Notes under the pieces: model-generated
Databases searched by the model: none
The model's input: the letters and a program-made list of their open reading frames with translations, nothing else
What the model was told of the DNA's origin: nothing
NCBI GenBank assembly: GCA_964614375.1
Contig: CAZTLI010000114.1
Coordinates: 1 to 12,814, forward strand
Source: CAZTLI01 sp964614375
GTDB lineage: Bacteria > Chloroflexota > Anaerolineae > Aggregatilineales > Phototrophicaceae
Direction: 5' to 3'
Length of the DNA stretch: 12,814 nucleotides
Shown here: positions 7,483 through 12,814 of the stretch, piece after piece
Position numbering within the stretch: position 1 is the stretch's first letter
Layout: every line of letters begins with the position of its first letter
Program-made: the position numbers and the translations under genes

Positions 7483-9045
7483 ATGCCGAATTTTGTGGAA
7501 GTGTTAAAAACCAGCCAACTCGAAGAAGGCAAAGGCACGACGGTATTTGTGAACGAGCGCGACATCGCTGTCTATAAATATCAGGGCAATTTCTATGCAC
7601 TGGACAATACCTGCCTGCATCGTGGCGGACAACTGGGCGATGGGCACATGGAAGGCCCCAACGTCATCTGTCCGCTGCATGGTTGGGATTATGATGTGAA
7701 GACGGGCGTTAGTCGTTATGAACCGCGCGAACGCATCGCCACGTTTCCGGTGCAGGTCAATGGCGACAGGGTGATGATTGACGCGGATACTGTGCCGCCA
7801 ACGCCGCGTTATGAGGATGAATATCTCGGCCTGTGGACACGCCGCCACGATGCGTTCGAGTCGGATATGACCGATGTGCATTATATGGCGAAGGGTCGGC
7901 ACGAGAAGGTCGAGCCGATGGGCAGCGAACGCCGCAATTACCCGTCGTTTGAGCAGTTGTATTTCCTGCCCGGTCAATTGGCGGTGCTGCCCCTGCTGGA
8001 TCATGTACAGGTCGATACTGCAACCGTCATCGGCCCCAGATCCAAAAATCCGCTGAAATTGAAAGCGCCTATCTACGTCAGTCACATGAGCTTTGGCGCG
8101 CTCAGTAAAGAGGCGAAGATGGCGCTGGCGAAGGGCACATCCCTGTTCGGCACGATTATGTGCAGCGGCGAAGGCGGGATGCTGCCCGAATCGCGTGAAC
8201 TGGCGGATCAATATGTGTTTGAGATGGCGTCGGGTTATTTTGGCTGGACAGAAGAAAACATTGCCAGGGCCAACGGCATCGAAATCAAGATGGGGCAGAG
8301 CGCCAAAGCTGGTCTGGGCGGGTTATTGCCCGGTCACAAGGTCGTTGGGGACATCGCCAAAGCGCGCGGCCTGAAGGAAGGTCAAGAAGCCCGCAGTCCA
8401 GCCCGCTTCCCGGACATCAATTCGCTGGCGGACATGAAAGAGCGCATTCGCTGGATTCGATCCATCAACCCGGACATCCCTATCGGCATCAAATTCGCCG
8501 CCAGTCGCATCGAGAAAGACCTCGCGGCTGCGATGGAACTGGATGTCGATTGGATTACACTGGATGGTCGTGCGGGCGGGACAGGCGCGGCGGGCAAGCA
8601 TGTCAAAGACAATATCTGTGTACCAACGGTCTTCGCCATCCCCCGTGCGCGTAAATGGCTGGACGATCACGCTGTAAAAAATGTGACGCTGTGCGTGACG
8701 GGTGGATTCCGTACCGCAGCCGATGTGGCGAAGGCGATGGCGCTGGGTGCAGACGCAGTGGCACTGGCAACGGCAGCGATGATGGCGATTGGCTGCCAGC
8801 AGTATCGCGCATGCAGCAGCAACAACTGTCCGGTAGGCATCGCCACGCAGCGCATGGAACTCCGCCAGCGATTCGATTATATGGTTTCGGCAAATCGTCT
8901 CAAAAATTTCTTCGAGTCGATGACATTGCAAATGAGCGAATTCGCCCGCATGTGTGGCAAACAGCGCCTCAGTGACCTGTCGCCCGAAGACCTCGCCACC
9001 ACCAGTCACGAAATCGCACTCTACTCGCCCGTGCCGCATGTATAG
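7483..9045 (+). CDS. Rieske [2Fe-2S] domain fused to FMN-binding glutamate-synthase-type domain
   Basis: The 520-residue protein is a two-domain redox enzyme. Residues about 3-102 are a soluble NirD-like Rieske domain with all four cluster ligands: Cys44-x-His46 (CLHRGG) and Cys63-x2-His66 (CPLHGW). After a linker typical of GltB-domain-2 proteins (SFEQLYFLPGQL), residues about 180-500 form the FMN-binding barrel of glutamate synthase. Seen there are APIYVSHMSFGALS, SGEGGML, IEIKMGQSAK, the GGTGA loop (365-369) and the ALGADAVALATAAM strand. The [3Fe-4S] ligands are Cys438, Cys444 and Cys449, with the family spacing C-x5-C-x4-C in GCQQYRACSSNNCPVGIATQ. There is no glutamine amidotransferase domain, and no GltD-like NAD(P)H subunit lies nearby. 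The Rieske domain may therefore feed or drain electrons for the FMN centre (inferred). Glutamate synthesis from free ammonia or another FMN oxidation are both possible. GGGGA sits about 9 bases before the ATG. A small gene follows after 7 bases. Confidence 0.92.
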   Translation: MPNFVEVLKTSQLEEGKGTTVFVNERDIAVYKYQGNFYALDNTCLHRGGQLGDGHMEGPNVICPLHGWDYDVKTGVSRYEPRERIATFPVQVNGDRVMIDADTVPPTPRYEDEYLGLWTRRHDAFESDMTDVHYMAKGRHEKVEPMGSERRNYPSFEQLYFLPGQLAVLPLLDHVQVDTATVIGPRSKNPLKLKAPIYVSHMSFGALSKEAKMALAKGTSLFGTIMCSGEGGMLPESRELADQYVFEMASGYFGWTEENIARANGIEIKMGQSAKAGLGGLLPGHKVVGDIAKARGLKEGQEARSPARFPDINSLADMKERIRWIRSINPDIPIGIKFAASRIEKDLAAAMELDVDWITLDGRAGGTGAAGKHVKDNICVPTVFAIPRARKWLDDHAVKNVTLCVTGGFRTAADVAKAMALGADAVALATAAMMAIGCQQYRACSSNNCPVGIATQRMELRQRFDYMVSANRLKNFFESMTLQMSEFARMCGKQRLSDLSPEDLATTSHEIALYSPVPHV

Positions 9046-9052
9046 GGGTGAT

Positions 9053-9331
9053 ATGACCGACCTGTTGCAAGACCTGATTAAGCTGTTTGAACAGACCGGT
9101 AAGGCGCATCACAAAGCCTTCATCGAGACGGATGGCGCAGACGACGAATGGCCTCTGTGGTATGCCGATTATCTCAAAGACAAATTGAGCAAGAAATTAG
9201 GCGCGTCGTTCACCAAATCGGAACTGGTGTATATGCTCATTGTCGCCGATCGTGAACGGGCGTCCGAAGCGCCGGGCGCGCCCTGGCCTCGCTATTACGC
9301 CAATTTCTTCATAGACCGCTACATGCCGTAA
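9053..9331 (+). CDS. Small conserved-type protein downstream of the Rieske fusion
   Basis: The gene encodes 92 residues. The frame is open further upstream into the preceding gene, but AGGGG (9044-9048), 4 bases before the ATG at 9053, fixes this start, 7 bases after the Rieske-fusion stop. The two genes are surely co-transcribed. The protein is soluble and mostly helical: LLQDLIKLFEQTG, then a strongly patterned central part (AFIETDGADDEWPLWYADYL), then LGASFTKSELVYMLIVADRE, and an aromatic end (WPRYYANFFIDRY). The many Trp/Tyr residues next to acidic ones suggest a binding surface. I do not recognise a named family. Tight linkage suggests a partner or accessory of the redox enzyme, but this is inference. 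Confidence 0.8.
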   Translation: MTDLLQDLIKLFEQTGKAHHKAFIETDGADDEWPLWYADYLKDKLSKKLGASFTKSELVYMLIVADRERASEAPGAPWPRYYANFFIDRYMP

Positions 9332-9361
9332 TTGACATCGTAATGCGACATCGTTTATAGT
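9332..9361 (+). promoter_or_regulatory. Near-consensus promoter
   Basis: TTGACA (9332-9337, 6/6) and TATAGT (9356-9361, 5/6) are spaced by 18 bases, the best promoter match in the window. It begins directly after the stop codon of the preceding gene. The predicted start near 9368 falls one base before the stem of a terminator hairpin. TGTCAA (9361-9366), the inverted copy of the -35 box, overlaps the end of the -10 box and could form an operator. Confidence 0.55.
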
Positions 9362-9368
9362 GTCAATT

Positions 9369-9405
9369 CGCGCACGGCAAAATTTTCAGCCCGTGCGCGT
9401 TTTTT
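9369..9405 (+). terminator. Strong rho-independent terminator
   Basis: A perfect 9-bp GC-rich stem CGCGCACGG/CCGTGCGCG (9369-9377 with 9391-9399), a 13-base loop and six T residues make a textbook intrinsic terminator. It ends the Rieske-fusion operon and would also cut any transcript begun at the promoter just upstream. Confidence 0.85.
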
Positions 9406-9413
9406 GTTGACAT

Positions 9414-9444
9414 AACCACACTCATATTGAGGCGTGGTTTTTTT
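9414..9444 (+). terminator. Second terminator-like hairpin, just before the next gene
   Basis: AACCAC and CTC (9414-9423) pair with GAG and GTGGTT (9429-9439) around a short loop, with a small internal mismatch, and five T residues follow the stem (seven in all with its last two bases). It lies 12 bases before the GGAGGT ribosome site of the 129-residue protein gene, where an attenuator would sit. Confidence 0.6.
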
Positions 9445-9464
9445 GTTTATATGGAGGTTTACCC

Positions 9465-9854
9465 ATGAACGACATTGAATTTCTAGGCGCATTTGAACGC
9501 GGGCATCTGCACCCATTTCGTCATGCAGACCATGTCCGTATGGCGTGGTTGTATCTGCGGCAGTACGGGACAGATAAAGGTATCGTCTGTATCCGCAAAG
9601 GTTTAAAACACTTCGCGACGGCACATGGCGCGGCGGATAAATATCACGAGACCATCACGCTGTTCTGGGTTAAACTGGTCGATTATGCGCGTCAACACGT
9701 CGCCCAAACTGACGATTTCGAGGCGTTCATCGCCCACTGTGACCATTTACTCGATACCCGATTGCTGGCACAGCATTACAGTCCGGCACGGCTGGCGTCG
9801 GACATGGCGCGGCGGGGTTGGATTGAACCCGACCTGAAGCCGCTGCCGCAATAA
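9465..9854 (+). CDS. Conserved-type hypothetical protein with HADH and KYHETIT motifs
   Basis: This 129-residue soluble, helical protein has a patterned sequence: FRHADHVRMAWLYL (19-32), KGLKHFATAHG (45-55), then KYHETITLFWVKLVDYA (59-75) and a C-terminal segment ending RGWIEPDLKPLPQ. The fixed His residues (HADH, AHG, YHET) and the HVxxAWxYL/YHxTxTxxWxxLV pattern resemble a family of uncharacterised bacterial proteins I have seen without an assigned function. The His/Glu set could bind metal, but this is a guess. The start is secure: GGAGGT lies 6 bases before the ATG. It is preceded by two terminator-like hairpins, so its expression may depend on read-through or an unseen promoter. Confidence 0.8.
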   Translation: MNDIEFLGAFERGHLHPFRHADHVRMAWLYLRQYGTDKGIVCIRKGLKHFATAHGAADKYHETITLFWVKLVDYARQHVAQTDDFEAFIAHCDHLLDTRLLAQHYSPARLASDMARRGWIEPDLKPLPQ

Positions 9855-9865
9855 GCCGCAGGATG

Positions 9866-9874
9866 TGTTATAAC
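9866..9874 (+). promoter_or_regulatory. Candidate extended -10 promoter
   Basis: TG-t-TATAAC matches an extended -10 element; no good -35 box is seen. The predicted start near 9881 would give a leader of about 34 bases before the ATG at 9915 and exclude the GTG at 9876 as a start. Confidence 0.35.
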
Positions 9875-9914
9875 TGTGGGCAATGTGACCACGTTTACAA
9901 TCGAGGGGATTCCG

Positions 9915-10346
9915 ATGCCCACATACGAAGCAGAAATCGACATCAATAAACCGACCACGCTTGTATTCAATTATCTGCGCGACTTTGAAAAACGCGCCGA
10001 ATGGCAGGATGGGACGGGCAGCATCACTATCGTACCCGATGGCAGTATTCGCGTAGGGTCGATGGTGACACAGGAACGCAAGCGCGGCGGACACGACCTG
10101 CTGTTTAATGCCGATGTCACCGAATTTCTACCGAATAAGAAAATCGAATTCAAAGGCGTGCAGGGTCATTATCGGATAGTGGATATGTATGAGGTCTTTG
10201 GTTCGGGCGGCACAACCCGCCTGAAGATGGTGCGCGATGTGCAAATCGGCCTCATTGGACGAATTTTCTCGCCCTTCTTAGGCAGGCGTACTCGCAGCCT
10301 GATGAAAAACGATCTGCACAATCTCAAGCGAGTCATGGAAGCGTAG
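9915..10346 (+). CDS. SRPBCC superfamily (START/Bet v 1-like) protein
   Basis: The 143-residue protein has the ordinary outline of a polyketide-cyclase/START-like SRPBCC protein. It opens with strand YEAEIDINKP, then the helix TLVFNYLRDFEKRAEW. Antiparallel strands follow (SITIVPDG, IRVGSMVTQER, FNADVTEFLPNKKIEF, HYRIVDMYEVF, TTRLKMVRDVQI). The end is a basic helix RTRSLMKNDLHNLKRVMEA. Such proteins form a deep hydrophobic pocket for lipids or other small ligands; the ligand here is not predictable. I chose the ATG at 9915, which has GAGGGG 6 bases upstream, over a GTG at 9876 without a ribosome site; the family's first strand begins right there. It follows the 129-residue gene by 60 bases and faces the M16 operon. 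Confidence 0.85.
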   Translation: MPTYEAEIDINKPTTLVFNYLRDFEKRAEWQDGTGSITIVPDGSIRVGSMVTQERKRGGHDLLFNADVTEFLPNKKIEFKGVQGHYRIVDMYEVFGSGGTTRLKMVRDVQIGLIGRIFSPFLGRRTRSLMKNDLHNLKRVMEA

Positions 10347-10353
10347 GGGCGCC

Positions 10354-10378
10354 GGCAAGGGCATTCTGCCCGTTTGCC
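10354..10378. terminator. Hairpin between convergent genes
   Basis: GGCAA-GGGCA pairs with TGCCC-(GT)-TTGCC around a TTC loop, giving ten pairs with a two-base bulge, in the 58-base gap between the SRPBCC and M16 stop codons. T-tracts are lacking, so it is a possible bidirectional stop of modest strength. Confidence 0.4.
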
Positions 10379-10404
10379 CGTCTGACGCCTGCATGATGTC
10401 CGTA

Positions 10405-11688
10405 CTATGACATATCTGGCCCGGCAACCGCCACCACATAATTTTCGGTTGACCAGTAATGCTGCGCCGCCGCCAGCAAATCTTCGCGGGTGAGGCGCTT
10501 CACCGCATCGGCATAGTTCACCAGATAATCCATCCCCAGCCCATGACTTTCCATCGCCAGTAAACGCGAGGCGATGCCCTCGTTATTTTCCAGTTGCAGC
10601 GGCAGCCGCCCGGTGAAATAGGATTGATTGTCTTGCAGGTCTTCTTCATTGACCAGCGTTGTTGTGATACGGGTGACCTCTTCCAGGGCTTTGTCTATCG
10701 TCAATTGGATATTCTTAGGGTCTACACCCGCGATAATATTCCACGCGCCGGGGCCATGCCCGCCTTCTACCCGGCTGTAGGCATAATACGCCAATCCCAG
10801 GTCTTCGCGAATCACCTTGCCGATGCGCCCCATCATCCCGAACACACCCAGAATACTATTCGCCATGGTCGCCGCCAGATAATCATCGGCCTTACGCGAC
10901 GGCCCGGTCACGCCAATGACAATATCCGCCTGTGACTTGCCTTTGACAACAACGGTCGATTCGCGTTTCTCGACCAGCGGTTGGACAGCGGGCAGCGACG
11001 GCAGTTGGGGCTGGTCGGGATTTTGCCAATCGTCCAGGCGTTCGCGCACAATGTCCACCGCGTCGTCGGCATTCACCGCCCCCACAATCGCGATAATCAT
11101 GCCCTCTGGCCCATAGTGCCGCTGATGGCAGGCACGAACGTCGCTGACGGTGAGATCGGGCAGCGTTGAACCATCGCCCCACACCCCATGATGATAGGGA
11201 TGTTCTATTGGATATAAGGTTTCGCGAAACGCGCGTCCAGCACGATAGCGCGTATTCTGTTGACTGTACTGCATCCATGTTAAAATTTCGCCGCGCAGCC
11301 GTTCGACCTGTGGTTCGGGGAACGCGGGCTGCCGCAGCACATCAGTCAGGATGTCAATCAATGTGGGCAGGTCTTCGGCCAGTGCCTTACCTTGAAATCC
11401 AGTCGAATGCACGCGAGCGCTGAAATCCAGGTCCGCGCCAATATCTTCCATACGGGCCGACAGCGCCTCGAAGTCGTGCGTGTGTGTACCCCGCAGCAGC
11501 GAACCAGCGGTCATTGCCGCCAAACCCACCTGCGATTCCGCTTCAAAAATGCTGCCAGTGGCAACTTCGCCAGAAACCACGACAGACTGTGCGGCATGAT
11601 TTTCATAGACCAGCACGATGATGCCATTTTCCAGTTCCACCCGCGTGATGTTATCAGGGCCGGGTATTGATGTGCCATTTTGAGTCAT
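10405..11688 (-). CDS. M16 family peptidase-like protein, non-catalytic subunit
   Basis: The 427-residue protein has the two-lobed M16 (insulinase/processing-peptidase) layout. The N-terminal lobe contains LENGIIVLVYENH, GSIFEAESQVGLA and FPEPQVERLRGEI. The C-terminal lobe contains MGRIGKVIREDLGLAYYAYS, typical of the second M16 domain. The zinc motif HxxEH is replaced by A58-M-T-A-G62 (in GLAAMTAGSLLRGT), so this chain cannot bind the catalytic zinc. That is usual for the inactive partner of a heterodimeric M16 enzyme. No signal peptide is seen. The frame is open to 12018, but that 110-residue extension is the antisense-free overlap of another frame of the upstream gene; the ATG at 11688 has AGGA 8 bases upstream and begins 16 bases after the upstream stop. 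The two subunits are clearly one operon. Confidence 0.9.
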   Translation of the reverse strand: MTQNGTSIPGPDNITRVELENGIIVLVYENHAAQSVVVSGEVATGSIFEAESQVGLAAMTAGSLLRGTHTHDFEALSARMEDIGADLDFSARVHSTGFQGKALAEDLPTLIDILTDVLRQPAFPEPQVERLRGEILTWMQYSQQNTRYRAGRAFRETLYPIEHPYHHGVWGDGSTLPDLTVSDVRACHQRHYGPEGMIIAIVGAVNADDAVDIVRERLDDWQNPDQPQLPSLPAVQPLVEKRESTVVVKGKSQADIVIGVTGPSRKADDYLAATMANSILGVFGMMGRIGKVIREDLGLAYYAYSRVEGGHGPGAWNIIAGVDPKNIQLTIDKALEEVTRITTTLVNEEDLQDNQSYFTGRLPLQLENNEGIASRLLAMESHGLGMDYLVNYADAVKRLTREDLLAAAQHYWSTENYVVAVAGPDMS

Positions 11689-11704
11689 TGTGATCGTCCT
11701 TGCC

Positions 11705-12814
11705 TTAACTGCCGGTGGGGATGAGCCAGCCAATGGTGCGATTTTGCGGGCGTAGATAGCGGCGGGCGACTTCAACAATATCGTCAACCGTGACCGCCTG
11801 TAATTTGTCGGTGCGGTCTTCAAACCATGTGTGATTGGACAAAATCTCAGAGCGTGCCAGCCAGTAGGCCTGTTCGCTAACACTTTCACCACTATAGGCC
11901 GCGACAGCCCGCGCCTGTTTTTTGGCTTTGGCGAGTTCCGCTTCGGTGATGCCCGCTTCGCTGATTCGCGCAATTTCGGCGTCCAGCACCGTTTCGGCCT
12001 CTTCATGGGTACGACCATCGCGCAGCGTCACGGTGAGGGTATATACATAGGGGTCGATTGTCGCCGTCATCCCGCCACTGGCAGTTACCGCAATTTCGCT
12101 TTGCACAAGGGCTTTATACAGGCGGCTGGTGCGATTGTCGATGCCGCCACCGGGGCCAGTCAGGGCGCTATCGAGCACATTCAATTTATACCAATCATCA
12201 TGCAGCGCATCCGGCACGCGGTAAGCCACTTCCAGAAAGGCCGTATCACCGGGACGTTCGACCTTAATGCGTCGTTCGCCCGTCTGCGGCGGTTCTGCGC
12301 GATTGAAGGCTTTGGGATGGTCACCACCGGGCAATATGCCGAACAGGTCTTGAATTCGTGTCAGCATAGCGTCTGACTGAAAATCACCCACCACGATGAT
12401 GGCGGCATTGGCAGGGGCATAATGCTGCCGATAGTGGTGATAGAGGTCGTCGCGCGTCATCGTGTGCAGGTCTACCATATCGCCGATGATTTCGTGATGA
12501 TAGCCATGCACATGAAAGGTCGTCGCCCGCAATTGTTCGCGCAGCCAGAACATCGGTTCATTTTCTGCCCCCTGTCGCTCCGAAATGATGACCGTCCGTT
12601 CCGATTCGACCTCTTCAATGTCAAATTTGGCGTTCATCATCCGGTCAGATTCGGCTTCAAGGGCAATGCCGATACGTTCTGCGGGTAAGGTTTCGTGATA
12701 CATCGTGTAATCCATCGACGTAAAGGCGTTCCACTGCCCACCATTGCGGTCTATCTCTTTATCCAGCACACCCGCAGGGAATTTATCTGTGCCTTTGAAC
12801 ATCATGTGTTCGAC
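11705..12814 (-). CDS. M16 family zinc peptidase, catalytic subunit (5' end outside window)
   Basis: The gene runs off the right edge; 369 codons plus the stop are visible. The fragment begins V-E-H, the last half of the zinc motif HxxEH, followed by MMFKGT as in the family; the first His would lie two codons beyond the edge. The third zinc ligand is the Glu of SERTVIISE, 75 residues after the motif His, which fits the family spacing of about 74-76. Further on are HVHGYHHEIIG, LYHHYRQHYAPANAAIIVVGDF and the second-domain stretch ALTGPGGGIDNRTSRLYKALV with the glycine-rich loop. It is therefore a complete catalytic M16 chain up to the edge. Paired with the downstream inactive subunit it likely forms a heterodimer that degrades peptides or processes proteins. 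Location cannot be judged without the N-terminus. Confidence 0.92.
   Translation of the reverse strand, partial: VEHMMFKGTDKFPAGVLDKEIDRNGGQWNAFTSMDYTMYHETLPAERIGIALEAESDRMMNAKFDIEEVESERTVIISERQGAENEPMFWLREQLRATTFHVHGYHHEIIGDMVDLHTMTRDDLYHHYRQHYAPANAAIIVVGDFQSDAMLTRIQDLFGILPGGDHPKAFNRAEPPQTGERRIKVERPGDTAFLEVAYRVPDALHDDWYKLNVLDSALTGPGGGIDNRTSRLYKALVQSEIAVTASGGMTATIDPYVYTLTVTLRDGRTHEEAETVLDAEIARISEAGITEAELAKAKKQARAVAAYSGESVSEQAYWLARSEILSNHTWFEDRTDKLQAVTVDDIVEVARRYLRPQNRTIGWLIPTGS

Noticed and set aside
7504..8211. 235-codon minus-strand frame
   Set aside because: It is antisense to the Rieske and FMN domains; an artefact of codon bias. The same holds for the 238-codon frame at 8323-9039.
9876..9914. 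GTG start adding 13 residues to the SRPBCC protein
   Set aside because: It has no ribosome site and probably lies upstream of the transcript start; the ATG at 9915 has GAGGGG at good spacing.
11689..12018. N-terminal extension of the non-catalytic M16 gene to 12018
   Set aside because: The extra 110 residues are rich in Arg, Lys and Pro, overlap the catalytic subunit in another frame and have no M16 similarity.

Overview
The window most likely comes from a bacterium of the phylum Chloroflexota, in or near Anaerolineae. This is inferred from the gene mix: a receiver-Roadblock/LC7 protein, a stand-alone alpha-helical repeat protein, a Kelch/DUF11 surface protein with an LPQTG anchor, and a paired M16 peptidase locus. 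By eye G+C is moderate, in the mid-50s percent, and codon use looks uniform. I see no tRNA, rRNA, CRISPR array, insertion sequence or prophage gene. No gene-free stretch exceeds 300 bases; the longest, about 267 bases, lies between the methyltransferase and the Kelch protein.

Left part (1-3692): the 3' part of a plus-strand gene encodes a degenerate response-regulator receiver domain joined to a Roadblock/LC7 domain. It converges on two minus-strand genes, a 747-residue alpha-solenoid protein made of about 15 repeats and, downstream of it, a small GAF-like protein. These are signalling or scaffold parts without visible catalytic domains.

Middle (3895-7404): a DUF427 protein and a Trm9-like SAM methyltransferase lie on the minus strand. 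Divergent from them is a secreted Kelch-propeller/DUF11 protein with a C-terminal LPQTG sorting signal, followed by a 138-residue protein of unknown function.

Right part (7483-10346, plus strand): a Rieske [2Fe-2S] domain fused to an FMN/[3Fe-4S] glutamate-synthase-type barrel, with a 92-residue partner gene 7 bases downstream. Next comes a compact control region with a near-consensus promoter and two tandem terminator-like hairpins, then a 129-residue conserved hypothetical protein and an SRPBCC-family protein. At the end, two minus-strand M16 peptidase genes form an operon: an upstream catalytic subunit, cut by the window edge, and a downstream subunit that lacks the zinc motif.

The most unusual items are the Rieske-glutamate synthase fusion with its small partner, the receiver domain that has lost its phosphorylation residues, the promoter-terminator-terminator control region at 9332-9444, and the stand-alone repeat solenoid. 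I found no clear multi-gene defence or mobile system. Every functional statement rests on reading motifs by eye, without database searches.
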